This document shows, piece by piece, positions 34,257 to 45,747 of a stretch of 64,000 nt of DNA (position 1 is its first letter; each line of letters begins with the position of its first letter). The translations under genes were made by a program, and so were the position numbers. The DNA is from an uncultured Pseudomonadales bacterium (GTDB lineage: Bacteria > Pseudomonadota > Gammaproteobacteria > Pseudomonadales > Azotimanducaceae), in the NCBI GenBank assembly GCA_958296025.1, contig OY282430.1, positions 620,001 to 684,000 of the forward strand, in the 5' to 3' direction. The notes below the pieces were generated by a model, which saw nothing but the letters and a program-made list of their open reading frames with translations, searched no databases and had not been told where the DNA came from.

Positions 34257-36016
34257 CGCTTGCGTCCTGGCCGGTGCGCTGGCACGGGCAGCCTTCTAGG
34301 GAGCTGCGTTTGCGAAAACCAAGACCCTCCCTGAAGGGCCTTGCGCAGCGGAGTTTTGCTGCGCCGCCAAGGCTACGTCGGCACCGCCAAGGCCGATTCC
34401 TTTTGTACGCCGGCGCCCTAAGTCTGGTGACGATGCAAGCGCTGGCCGCCAATCTGCCGCCGAAGAATCCTTATTTGGCGGACTCCACCAACTCCATGGC
34501 CCACGGCAACCCGGCCCAGCAGGACGCGGTTCCGCAAGCCGGGCCGACAGGCCCCACTCGGACGCTGACGCCGACGCAAATCGACTACCGCCACGTCGGT
34601 CCCGGGCACTTCGGCGCCGCCATCTCCGGGGTCTATGCGGATGGTGGGCGCGTCTATTGGGGTAACGGCATCGACCGCATCGTCAAGATCGATCACGAAA
34701 CCTTCGACGTGCTGCAGGAATACCGCTTCCCCGGCGAGAGGGTTTACGCAAAGGATGAGGCCGAAGCGGCCATCGTCGCCTTGGACGCCGACAACGACGG
34801 CTTCCTCGCCTTGGCCAAGGCGTTTCGGCAAATGCTGAAGTACCGTGACCTCGCCAACATCTACACCGTGCTGGACCGGCAGCACCAGTACTACATCGGC
34901 AGCCGCGACGGCACCATCACCGCCTATGGCGATGCGGATCCGACGGATTCGCGCTCCGCTATCGTCCCGCTCAGGGAGATGCGTTTGCCACCCTCGGTGA
35001 CCGGCTCCGTCATGGGCCTGAACATGACCTACGACGGCTGGCTGCTGGTGGTCACGGAGCACGGCTATGTGGTGTTGACGCGGCGCGACTTCAGCGAAAC
35101 CAAGCTGCTGCGGCTGCGCCACAGCGAGGGCGCACAGGACAAGGCCACCGGCCGCACTGGCCGCGGCTGGATACGCAACGGCCCGGCCTTGGACGCCGAA
35201 GGCGGCATCTACATCGCCTCCCAGGAACACATGCACAAGGTGGCGTGGAACGGCGAACGGCTGTCGAGCGCCCCCGCAGACGGGGCTTGGACCGCCCCCT
35301 ACGGCAACAGCTGGGGGCACGGCACTGGCGCGACGCCTTCGCTCATGGGCTTCGGCGACGAGGACAGGTTCGTGGTCATCACCGACGGCGAGCCGCGCAT
35401 GAACGTCGTGCTCTATTGGCGGGACCGCATTCCGCATGATTGGCCGGGGCTGCCCGGACACCACCGGCGCGTGGCCGGCGTGCAACCGGTGACCATGGGC
35501 GACCCGTCGTTGACGGAAATCCAATCCGAGCAGTCCGTGGTGGTGGCTGGTTACGGCGCCCTAGTGGTCAACAATGAGCCGCGCAACGTCCCTTGGTATG
35601 TGCCGGAGCGGGCGAAGAGCCTGCTGGTTGGGCTGCTGGGCAACAACCCGCGCCACCAGCCCTACGGCGTTCAGAAGTTCTCTTGGCGGCCGGAAAGAAG
35701 GGCGTTCGAGGCGGATTGGGTGAACCGCAAGGTCAGTTCGCCGAGCTCGGTGCCCTTGGTCAGCATCGCCTCAAACTTGGTCTATCTCATTGGCGCGAGG
35801 GCTGGCCGGTTCACCCTGGAGGCGCTGGATTGGGGCACCGGCGCGTCCCGCTTCCACTACGTCATCGGCGGCCAGCGCTACAACGTCATGTACGCCGGCA
35901 CCCTGCTCGACGAAGACGGGCGCATCCATTACGGCACGCCTTGGGGGCGGGTGCGCCTTCGCCACTCGGGCGGGCGCCCGCCGCCGGGCCAGGCAGAGCC
36001 GCGCCGCCGGCCTTGA
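34223..36016 (+). CDS. Exported protein with propeller-like repeats, unknown function
   Basis: A protein of up to 597 residues. After a long basic N-region, a signal-like segment (FLLYAGALSLVTMQALA) precedes the mature start NLPPKNPYLADSTN. The body has repeated strand patterns with aromatic-Gly turns (GRVYWGNGIDRIVKID, TYDGWLLVVTEHGYVVLT) suggestive of a beta-propeller. I do not recognise a named family. The GTG at 34223 overlaps the sulfatase end by 34 bases; an in-frame GTG at 34274 would avoid this. Its position directly behind the sulfatase suggests a joint function. Confidence 0.65.
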   Translation: MVFGWAVPAGLALASWPVRWHGQPSRELRLRKPRPSLKGLAQRSFAAPPRLRRHRQGRFLLYAGALSLVTMQALAANLPPKNPYLADSTNSMAHGNPAQQDAVPQAGPTGPTRTLTPTQIDYRHVGPGHFGAAISGVYADGGRVYWGNGIDRIVKIDHETFDVLQEYRFPGERVYAKDEAEAAIVALDADNDGFLALAKAFRQMLKYRDLANIYTVLDRQHQYYIGSRDGTITAYGDADPTDSRSAIVPLREMRLPPSVTGSVMGLNMTYDGWLLVVTEHGYVVLTRRDFSETKLLRLRHSEGAQDKATGRTGRGWIRNGPALDAEGGIYIASQEHMHKVAWNGERLSSAPADGAWTAPYGNSWGHGTGATPSLMGFGDEDRFVVITDGEPRMNVVLYWRDRIPHDWPGLPGHHRRVAGVQPVTMGDPSLTEIQSEQSVVVAGYGALVVNNEPRNVPWYVPERAKSLLVGLLGNNPRHQPYGVQKFSWRPERRAFEADWVNRKVSSPSSVPLVSIASNLVYLIGARAGRFTLEALDWGTGASRFHYVIGGQRYNVMYAGTLLDEDGRIHYGTPWGRVRLRHSGGRPPPGQAEPRRRP

Positions 36017-36046
36017 GGCTCGTGCCCGTGCGCTGGCCGGGCAGTC

Positions 36047-38500
36047 CTAGCGGAGGTCGTAGGCGAAGGTCAGCCCCCAGGTCCTGCCCCGCGAGTAGCC
36101 GCCGAGGATGAAGCTGCCGACTTGGAAGGTATGCTGCAGCACCCGTTCGTCGCTCAAGTTCTTGCCTTCCAGGGTTAGGCGCCAACGCTCCTCTTCGGGC
36201 CTGTAGGTCATGAAGGCGTTCCAGGTGGTGTTGGCCTCGGCTTCGGTCAGCAGCTGGAAGGGGTCGGTGACGTCCACCGGCGAGTTGGTGTACATCTTTG
36301 ACCGATAGGCCAGATCCGCCCCTAAGGTTAGGCTGCCGGCGCTGCCGAGGGGTAAGCTGTACTGGGCCCGCGCCTGCACGTTCCACTTTGGCGTGAAGCC
36401 GAGGGCTCTTGAGTCGGCGATGTTCACCTCAACCGGCCCGGCGGCCTGATCCTGCACCTCAATGAACTCCTTGATGTCCCAGTCCAGCCAACCGACGTTG
36501 AGGTTCAAGGCCAGGCCCTCCACGGGCGGCAGCCAGAGCACCTCCACTTCCGCCCCGACGGACTCCACTTTGCCCACGTTGTCGATCACCTGCAACAGTC
36601 GATTCGCATCCGTCAGGGTAACGGAGCGCAGCTGCTTCTCCGAGTAGTTGTTGAAGAAGCCTTCCGCGTTGATGCGCAGGCTGCCCTCCGCCAGCGTGGT
36701 TTTCAGGCCCAAGGCGTAGCTGGTGACGGTCTCGGGCTTGTAGGTTGGCGCGTTCAGCGCCTCGCCCCTGGCGTCGAAGCCGCCGGCCTTGAAGCCGGTG
36801 GAAAGGCCGATGTACAGCATGGCGGCGTCGTTCGGGCGGTAGCGCAGTTTGACGCTGGGAGTGAACTCGGACCAGTCCTCGTCCCCAATCTTGGGTTCGG
36901 CATAGGAGATCACCGTTTCGGTGTCGCCGCGGCCGATGATGTTCCCCCGCTGGTCCCGGTGCGGCAGGAAGAAGTTGAAGAAGGGCAGGCGGGGCACAAT
37001 CTGCGCACCCAATGGCGAAAGCACAAGCGGCGCCTGCTCCAGGCCGGGCAGGTTGAGGAAGGCGGCCACGTGCTGGGTCAGCGTGACCGTCGCCAACTGG
37101 TCCAGCGTCTTCTCGTCCCGAGTGTAGCGGCCGCCGAAGGATAGCTGCCATTGCTCGCTTAAGTCCCAGTCGAGGTTGGCGTAGAAGGACAGGGACTTGA
37201 TCTTGCGCTGGTCCTTGGACATGTCCTTCACATGGGAACTGAGCAGGCGCAGGCGCGCGCTTTGGTTGGTCAGGGTGGGCCAGTTCTGCTCCCCGTTCAG
37301 ATAGTAGAGGCCGAACACGCCTTTGGTGTTGCCGCCATCGTAATTGAGCTGCAGCTCCTGGCTGTAGTCCCGCACGTCGGCCCGTATCAGCGTATCGATG
37401 AACAGTTGGTCCGAGCCGTCGAAGTCGTAGGGCGTGTTGTTGTCGAGCCAACGGGAGGCGGAGACCGACTTCAGCGACCAAGCCTCGTTGAAGTCCCAGT
37501 TCGCTGTCAGGGCAAGGCCCCGGGACTCGATCTTGAACTCGTTGAAGCCGTCATCGAGGAACGCCGTGTTCACGCTGTCTAGGTCCGGGTCGATGTTGAC
37601 GTCGAGCGTCTCGCCCGGGGCGAGGAAGCCGGCGCCCGGCACGATCAGGTTGGCGCTGCTCATCAGCGCCTGAAAGGTGCCAAGACCGGCCGACCCGCCC
37701 TGCTGAAGGGCGACCCGTTTGGGAATGAGCGGCGCGGAGTCGTCCTTGAAGTAGTCCCCCACCAGCTTGACCCGGAGGGCCTCGGTGACGTCCCAGACTA
37801 GCGAGGCGCGGGCCGCCAGACTGTCCTTGGCGCCCCACTCCCCGCCGTCGAAGCGGTTGGTTTGGTAGCCGTCCCGGTCCATCAAGGACAGGGCCATGCC
37901 GCCGAACAGCCGATCCTCCACCAAGGCGCCGGAGAGGCTGGCCTTGAACTGCCGCAAGCTGTCCGAACCCAGCTTCGCCTCCATTGAGGCGCGGGTTTCG
38001 GCATCCGGTTCGCGGCTGACGTACTTCACCGCGCCGCCGATGGTGTTGCGCCCGTACAGATGCCCCTGCGGGCCCTTGAGCACTTCGATCCGCTGCACGT
38101 CATAGACGTCCAGCAACGCGCCGGTCTGACGGTTGAGATAGACGTCGTCCACATAGATGCCCACGCCTTGGTCGAGGCCAGGGTCGTTGCCGATGCCGCG
38201 AATGAACACCTGCACGGCGCCGGCGACAAGGCCGCTGGTCTCGTTGATGGTGACGTTGGGCGTTTGGCGGGCGATTTCGGTGATGTTCTCAACGCCACGC
38301 TCGCGAAGGTCTTCGGCGCTGAAGGCGCTTACCGCGGCCGGCACGTCCTGCACGTTTTCGACCCGCTTGCGGGCAGTCACCAGGATTTCCTCAATGACGT
38401 TGCCCTGCGCCCAAACCGGCGCGGACACCTGCACCGAAGCGGCGACGGCCAACAGTCCCAAGCCCGCCGCAACGCGGCGGCAAACCCCATGAAGAGACAT
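36047..38500 (-). CDS. TonB-dependent outer-membrane receptor
   Basis: An 817-residue ligand-gated porin. A signal peptide ending APVWAQG is followed by the plug domain (VIEEILVTARKRVENVQDVP, then RQTPNVTI and YVDDVYLNRQTGALLDVYDV, RIEVLKGPQGHLYGRNTIGG). The rest is a 22-strand barrel ending AYDLR. The ATG at 38500 has GGAGG seven bases upstream and is preferred to the ATG at 38515, which would overlap that site. The receptor resembles those used by marine and sphingomonad-type bacteria for uptake of glycans or aromatic compounds. Here it is flanked by sulfatases, so a sulfated ligand is the best guess. Confidence 0.9.
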   Translation of the reverse strand: MSLHGVCRRVAAGLGLLAVAASVQVSAPVWAQGNVIEEILVTARKRVENVQDVPAAVSAFSAEDLRERGVENITEIARQTPNVTINETSGLVAGAVQVFIRGIGNDPGLDQGVGIYVDDVYLNRQTGALLDVYDVQRIEVLKGPQGHLYGRNTIGGAVKYVSREPDAETRASMEAKLGSDSLRQFKASLSGALVEDRLFGGMALSLMDRDGYQTNRFDGGEWGAKDSLAARASLVWDVTEALRVKLVGDYFKDDSAPLIPKRVALQQGGSAGLGTFQALMSSANLIVPGAGFLAPGETLDVNIDPDLDSVNTAFLDDGFNEFKIESRGLALTANWDFNEAWSLKSVSASRWLDNNTPYDFDGSDQLFIDTLIRADVRDYSQELQLNYDGGNTKGVFGLYYLNGEQNWPTLTNQSARLRLLSSHVKDMSKDQRKIKSLSFYANLDWDLSEQWQLSFGGRYTRDEKTLDQLATVTLTQHVAAFLNLPGLEQAPLVLSPLGAQIVPRLPFFNFFLPHRDQRGNIIGRGDTETVISYAEPKIGDEDWSEFTPSVKLRYRPNDAAMLYIGLSTGFKAGGFDARGEALNAPTYKPETVTSYALGLKTTLAEGSLRINAEGFFNNYSEKQLRSVTLTDANRLLQVIDNVGKVESVGAEVEVLWLPPVEGLALNLNVGWLDWDIKEFIEVQDQAAGPVEVNIADSRALGFTPKWNVQARAQYSLPLGSAGSLTLGADLAYRSKMYTNSPVDVTDPFQLLTEAEANTTWNAFMTYRPEEERWRLTLEGKNLSDERVLQHTFQVGSFILGGYSRGRTWGLTFAYDLR

Positions 38501-38681
38501 AACCCATCCTCCCAAGTTCTTTGGACGGGGTGCAGTTTGTCAACGCTGTGCGGGTGGGGCAAGCGAAAAGTGGCCCTGCTGTGCGGTGGCGGCCAAGCGG
38601 CTTCCTCTATACTTAGGCTCAGGCGGGCGCTAAGCGCCGGCCCGAATCGGGATCCAGCGAGGGCCCTAGGGGGATGCGGCC

Positions 38682-40103
38682 ATGCGCAATTGGTGGAAGG
38701 GGTTGGCGGTTCTGCTCGCCGGCGCGACAGGCGGCTACTTCATGGCCGGCACGGACCTTGGCCGCGTACTCGAGGAGCGCCAGGCCGAAGCCTTGGGTTC
38801 ACTGGCCAGCCGCTACGTCGCCGAGCAAGTGCGCCCGCAGTTGGACGCAAGCGCCGCGGTGAAGACCGTGGCCGGCCTCAACCTCATCGAGGTGGAGGTG
38901 GACAGGTTCCAAGGCAACATCCTTCGCGCCACGGGCGTGGCCAACACCTACCTCGTGCAGACCCCGGCGGGGAACCTGCTGTTCGACACGGGCTTAAGCA
39001 CCCAAGCGGCGCAGCACAAGCGGCTGTTGCAAAAGGCGGCGCCTGGGCCGGTGACCCACATCGTGCTTTCCCACTCCCATGCGGACCACATCGGCGGGGC
39101 CAAGTTTTGGCGGGCCGAATTCCCGAATGCGCAGATCATCGCCCACGCCAAGTTCCGGGCCGGGCAGCAATACTTGAAGGCGCTGCAACCCCACTTCTGG
39201 TCGCGCAACCGCCTGCTGTATCCCTTCATGCCGGAAGAACCGCCGGAGAGCGGCTTTGCCGCTTACGGCGGGTTGACGCCGGATGTGGAGGTGGCCGACG
39301 GAACGGTGCATCGCTTCATCTTGGGCGGCGTCGCGTTCGAGGCGCTGCCGGCGCCGGGCGCCGAGGGGGAGGACAACCTAGTGCTCTGGCTGCCGCAGCA
39401 GAGGGCCTTGTTTTCCGGGGATTTTTTCGGGCCGCTGTTTCCCATGCTGCCCAATCTGTTCACCCTGCGCGGGGAGAAGTTCCGTGACCCCGTCGCTTAC
39501 GTCGCCTCTCTGGACCGGCTCATCGCCCTGCGCCCGCAAATGGTTTTGCCCAGCCACTTCGACCCGGTGGTTGGCGAGGAAAGGCTGGTCGCCGACATGC
39601 AGGCGATGCGCGACGCTACGGCCTACGTCCACGACCAAACCGTCGCCGGGATGAACGCCGGCAAGTCCCTTTGGGCGTTGATGCGGGAGATCGAGCTGCC
39701 GCCGGAGTTGGCGCTCAGCCAAGGGCACGGCAAGCTGTCCTGGAACGTGCGCGGCATTTGGGAGCACTACAGCACTTGGTTCCATTTCGAGTCCACCACT
39801 GAGCTCTATCCCACCCAGGTGCGCGACCTCTACCCGGAATTGGCCACCCTCAGCGGCGGTGCCGGGCCGCTCATCGCCAAGGCCTGGCAACGCTTGGACC
39901 AAGGGCAGCCCGAGGCGGCCCTGCATTTCATCGAGATCGCCTTGGCCGGGGAACCGCAAAACGAGGCGGCCCTGCAAGCCCGTTTGGACGCCTTGCGGCA
40001 GCTATTGCAAAGGGCCGTCGCGGAGGGCGGCAACCACAGTGAAACCGGCTGGCTGAAGAGCCGCATCCAAGCCACCGAGCAAGCCTTGGGAGCTGAGGCT
40101 TGA
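38682..40103 (+). CDS. Alkylsulfatase-like metallo-beta-lactamase-fold hydrolase
   Basis: A 473-residue protein with an N-terminal membrane anchor or signal (WWKGLAVLLAGATGGYFMAG). The dinuclear zinc motif is HSHADHIGG (131-139), with further ligands in ALFSGDFFG and PSHFDPV. The C-terminal segment RGIWEHYSTWFHFESTTELYP matches the dimerisation domain of SdsA1/BDS1-type alkylsulfatases, and an Ala-rich sterol-carrier-like tail follows. Family members hydrolyse alkyl sulfate esters. It overlaps the second arylsulfatase by four bases. Confidence 0.8.
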   Translation: MRNWWKGLAVLLAGATGGYFMAGTDLGRVLEERQAEALGSLASRYVAEQVRPQLDASAAVKTVAGLNLIEVEVDRFQGNILRATGVANTYLVQTPAGNLLFDTGLSTQAAQHKRLLQKAAPGPVTHIVLSHSHADHIGGAKFWRAEFPNAQIIAHAKFRAGQQYLKALQPHFWSRNRLLYPFMPEEPPESGFAAYGGLTPDVEVADGTVHRFILGGVAFEALPAPGAEGEDNLVLWLPQQRALFSGDFFGPLFPMLPNLFTLRGEKFRDPVAYVASLDRLIALRPQMVLPSHFDPVVGEERLVADMQAMRDATAYVHDQTVAGMNAGKSLWALMREIELPPELALSQGHGKLSWNVRGIWEHYSTWFHFESTTELYPTQVRDLYPELATLSGGAGPLIAKAWQRLDQGQPEAALHFIEIALAGEPQNEAALQARLDALRQLLQRAVAEGGNHSETGWLKSRIQATEQALGAEA

Positions 40104-41707
40104 GGCACAGGAAACTAGGGCTTGCCGGCCTCTTCCTGCTGCCCTGCCTGGCTTGGGCAAGCGAACGGCCCAATGTGTTGCTCATCGTCGCCGATGATTT
40201 GGGCTGGGCGGACGTCGGCTTTCACGGCGGCCCCATCGACACGCCGGCCTTGGACCGCCTTGCTGCCGAAGGCGTGGAACTGCGTCGCTTCTACGCCACC
40301 CCCATTTGTTCCCCCAGCCGGGCGGCGCTGATGACTGGGCGCGACCCGATGCGCCTCGGCGTCGCCTACGCCACCATCATGCCTTGGTCGAACGTCGGCG
40401 TGCATCCGCAAGAGCGCTTCATGCCGCAAGCCTTCAAGGAGGCGGGCTATCAAACCGCCGTCATCGGCAAGTGGCATCTTGGCCATGCCCAGCAGACCTA
40501 CCATCCCAACGCCCGCGGCTTCGACCATTTCTACGGCCATCTGCACACCGAGGTGGGCTACTTCCCGCCCTTCGCCAGCCAAGGCGGCAAGGATTTTCAG
40601 CGCAACGGCCAAAGCGTTGACGAGGAGGGCTACGAAACCGATTTGCTGGCCGACGAGGCGGTGCGCTGGCTCCAGGCGCGGGATGCGGGCCGGCCCTTTT
40701 TCCTGTATCTGCCCTTCTTGGCCCCCCACACTCCCTTGCAGGCGCCGGACGCCCTCATCGAAAAGTACCGCGGCCTCGACGATGACAGCGAGAAATCCCG
40801 GTCGCGCAGCGACAGCACCCAACTGCTGGCTACCCTGACCTTTCAGGACAGCGCCCGCGGCCTGTACGCAGCGGTGGTCGATGCCATGGATCAGGCCATC
40901 GGCCGGGTGTTGGCCGCCTTGGAGGAAGCCGGCGTCGCCGACAACACCATCGTCTGGTTTTTGAGCGACAACGGCGGCGCCACCTACGCCACAGGCGGTG
41001 CCACCAATTACCCCTTGCGCGGCGGCAAGGGCAGCGCCTTTGAGGGCGGCATCCGGGTGCCGGCGGTCGTGCGTTGGCCGGACCGCTTGGCCTCCGGGCA
41101 ACAGCTGAGCAGCATCCTGACCGTCATGGACCTCTATCCCACGTTGGCCGCCATGGCCGGCGTCCCCGTCAACGGCGGCTTGCGCCTGGATGGCCGTGAT
41201 CTGTCCAAGGTGGTGGCTGGCGAGGCCGCGCAACGCTTGGATGAGTTTGTCTTCTTCACCGCCGAGACGCCCATACGGGGAAGATTCAGCCTGACCGCCT
41301 TTGATGAGGACTGGAAGTTGGTGCAGGAAATTCAGCAGGGCTTGCTGGCGGCACAGGTGACGAATCATCTGTTCAAGATTGCCGAAGACCCCTACGAGCG
41401 AAACAACTTGGCCGCCGAACACCCAGACCGCGTGGCCGACATGGCGGAGGCCATACGTCGCTGGCGGCTGCTGCATCCACTCAACGGCACCCGCTCCAAC
41501 TTGGTGCCGCCGCCGGGCTGGCGGGCGCCCAAGGACTGGGCCGCCTATCCCATTCCCATCGACGCCTTGCAGGATGCGGAAGCGCCGGGCATGCCGCCGC
41601 CGGGCGCCAAGCTGCCGCTGGACCTGATGCATGGCGAAAGCGGACGCTTGATTTACGACTGCACGCCCCGACCTTGGCTGTTCGGCGCTTGTTTGTCAAA
41701 CGACTGA
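40100..41707 (+). CDS. Arylsulfatase (type I, formylglycine), copy 2
   Basis: A 535-residue sulfatase with a short signal peptide (LAGLFLLPCLAWA). Asp32-Asp33 lie in VADDLGWADVGF, the maturation motif is CSPSR with Cys70, and KWHLGH and FLSDNGGA are present. It aligns with copy 1 from the metal site to the C-terminal GWRAPKDWA and GESGRLIYDC segments, but has a shorter N-terminus. The start is a TTG whose TTGA overlaps the stop of the upstream hydrolase, giving translational coupling. Serine-type (rather than threonine) CxPSR matches canonical type I sulfatases. Confidence 0.9.
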   Translation: MRHRKLGLAGLFLLPCLAWASERPNVLLIVADDLGWADVGFHGGPIDTPALDRLAAEGVELRRFYATPICSPSRAALMTGRDPMRLGVAYATIMPWSNVGVHPQERFMPQAFKEAGYQTAVIGKWHLGHAQQTYHPNARGFDHFYGHLHTEVGYFPPFASQGGKDFQRNGQSVDEEGYETDLLADEAVRWLQARDAGRPFFLYLPFLAPHTPLQAPDALIEKYRGLDDDSEKSRSRSDSTQLLATLTFQDSARGLYAAVVDAMDQAIGRVLAALEEAGVADNTIVWFLSDNGGATYATGGATNYPLRGGKGSAFEGGIRVPAVVRWPDRLASGQQLSSILTVMDLYPTLAAMAGVPVNGGLRLDGRDLSKVVAGEAAQRLDEFVFFTAETPIRGRFSLTAFDEDWKLVQEIQQGLLAAQVTNHLFKIAEDPYERNNLAAEHPDRVADMAEAIRRWRLLHPLNGTRSNLVPPPGWRAPKDWAAYPIPIDALQDAEAPGMPPPGAKLPLDLMHGESGRLIYDCTPRPWLFGACLSND

Positions 41708-41724
41708 CCGAATAAACTGCCGGC

Positions 41725-42291
41725 ATGGCCAGCTACGCGACCAACGAGTTCCGCGCCGGGCTGAAGGTGTTGCTGGAAGGGGACCCTTGCGCCATCCTGG
41801 AGAACGAGTTCGTCAAGCCCGGCAAGGGGCAGGCGTTCAACCGGGTCAAGTTCCGTAACCTGAAAACCGGCCGGGTTTGGGAACGCACCTTCAAGTCCGG
41901 TGAAGCCATCGAAGCCGCCGATGTGGTGGAGACGGCCATGCAGTATCTGTACACGGACGGCGTCTTCTACCATTTCATGAAGACGGATGGCAGCTACGAA
42001 CAGGTGGCGGCTGCAAAGGCGGTCGTCGGCGACGCCCTGAACTGGATTACGGAGCAGGATGTCTGCCAAGTGACCCTGTGGGACGACCAGCCGATCTCCA
42101 TCACCGTGCCCAACTTCGTCACCCTGGAGGTCACGGAAACCGACCCGGGCCTGAAGGGAGACACCGCCCAAGGCGGCAGCAAGCCGGCCACCCTGGTCAC
42201 CGGCGCAGTCATCCGGGTGCCGCTGTTCATCAATGTGGGCGATGTGTTGAAAATCGACACCCGCAGCGGGGAGTACGTCAGCCGGGCGTAA
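41725..42291 (+). CDS. efp: Translation elongation factor P
   Basis: A 188-residue factor that relieves ribosome stalling at polyproline. Three OB-like domains are visible, and the modification loop [10 protein letters not shown] carries Lys34, the residue beta-lysylated by EpmA in E. coli. The C-terminal [20 protein letters not shown] is the family signature. The epmA gene follows 15 bases later. No epmB gene is in the window, so the aminomutase must be elsewhere. Confidence 0.97.
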   Translation: MASYATNEFRAGLKVLLEGDPCAILENEFVKPGKGQAFNRVKFRNLKTGRVWERTFKSGEAIEAADVVETAMQYLYTDGVFYHFMKTDGSYEQVAAAKAVVGDALNWITEQDVCQVTLWDDQPISITVPNFVTLEVTETDPGLKGDTAQGGSKPATLVTGAVIRVPLFINVGDVLKIDTRSGEYVSRA

Positions 42292-42306
42292 TGCGCCCGC
42301 TTGCGG

Positions 42307-43161
42307 ATGGCCGGGCAATCGAATCAATGGCGGCCCACCTGCTCCTTGGCCGCACTGCTGGCGCGGGCGGCCGTTGTGGCGGAAATCCGCGCCTTCTTCG
42401 CTGACCGGGACGTCATTGAGGTGCAGACCCCAACGTTGGGCCGCACTTCAACCACGGAACCACAGATCGATTCCTTGCACACCGCTGACGGCGCCTTTCT
42501 GCAAACCTCGCCGGAGCACTACATGAAGCGCCTGTTGGCTGCCGGGGCGCCGTCCATTTACCAACTTGGGCCAGTCCATCGGGCTGGCGAGACTGGGAGG
42601 TTGCACAGAGAGGAGTTCACCATGTTGGAGTGGTATCGCCTCGGCTTTGACGATGCCGCCTTGATGGAGGAAGTAACGGCGCTGATGGACCGCATTCTCG
42701 GTTGCGGGGAATGCCGGCGCATCAGCCATGAATCCTTAGTGGGCGCCTTGGCCGGCGACCAAGCCGATCTCGACCTGCGCTTCGCCAATGCGGTTGAGCG
42801 CCTGGGCGAAGGGCGCTGGTTCGTCACCGACTATCCGGCCGCGCAAGCCTCTCTGGCTCGCCTGCGCCCGGGCAACCCAAGGTTGGCGGCCCGCTTTGAA
42901 CTGATTGTGGATGGCGTGGAACTGGCCAACGGATACCATGAACTGACCGATCCAACCGAGCTACGGCAACGCATGGCGCGGGACAACGCCATCCGCGCTG
43001 CTGCCGGCCGTCCGCATATGGAGGCGGATGAGCGCCTGCTGGCCGCCATGGCCGAGGGCTTGCCGGACTGCGCTGGGGTGGCGCTGGGAGTTGACCGGCT
43101 GGTGATGTTGGCAATGGGGGCGTCCAACCTGGCTGAAGTCATGCCCTTCGCCGAGCGCTGA
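42307..43161 (+). CDS. epmA: EF-P lysyl-transferase EpmA (PoxA/GenX)
   Basis: A 284-residue paralog of the lysyl-tRNA synthetase catalytic core lacking a tRNA-binding domain. It attaches beta-lysine to EF-P Lys34. Class II motifs appear: EVQTPTLGRTSTTEPQIDS, FLQTSPEHYMKRLLAAG (motif 2 region with HREEFTMLEWYR), and ALGVDRLVMLAMG (motif 3). It is somewhat shorter than E. coli EpmA (325 residues, recalled). The ATG at 42307 is chosen; a TTG two codons upstream is also open. Confidence 0.93.
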   Translation: MAGQSNQWRPTCSLAALLARAAVVAEIRAFFADRDVIEVQTPTLGRTSTTEPQIDSLHTADGAFLQTSPEHYMKRLLAAGAPSIYQLGPVHRAGETGRLHREEFTMLEWYRLGFDDAALMEEVTALMDRILGCGECRRISHESLVGALAGDQADLDLRFANAVERLGEGRWFVTDYPAAQASLARLRPGNPRLAARFELIVDGVELANGYHELTDPTELRQRMARDNAIRAAAGRPHMEADERLLAAMAEGLPDCAGVALGVDRLVMLAMGASNLAEVMPFAER

Positions 43162-43228
43162 ACCGACCCCCCATTGGCTGGCGCCGCAAACCGACCTGCT
43201 GGGGTTTGCGCGGGAGGGGGCGCTTCGC

Positions 43229-45519
<2,291 letters not shown>

Positions 45520-45573
45520 GCGCCCCTTCGGGTTTGCGCCATGTTAATCGCGCCGCCCGGTTCTGGCTAGCCA

Positions 45574-45656
45574 GCGGCGGGCCGCGTGTTAGCAACAAAT
45601 AGAAGTGTCCGGTTTTAGAGCAAATAAACTGTCCGGTTTGGCTGCGGCGGGCCGCG
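45574..45656. repeat. 13-bp direct repeat flanking a 57-bp insert with two TGTCCGGTTT copies
   Basis: GCGGCGGGCCGCG occurs at 45574-45586 and again at 45644-45656. The 57 bases between are relatively AT-rich and contain TGTCCGGTTT twice. The structure lies in the algC-coaBC gap, exactly where dut is found in related gene orders. It could be a footprint of a mobile element or of a recombination event. Confidence 0.55.
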
Positions 45657-45747
45657 CTACGGATTACGGCAACTGTGAGCGCCAATGACCATGTTCGGCC
45701 GCGAGCGGAGGGTGCTGTGGCCATTGCCAACGAGAAGGCGCGGCCAG

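Noticed and set aside
40115-41632. A 505-codon open frame on the minus strand opposite arylsulfatase 2
   Set aside because: It is the antisense shadow of a conserved sulfatase, with no motifs and no ribosome site.
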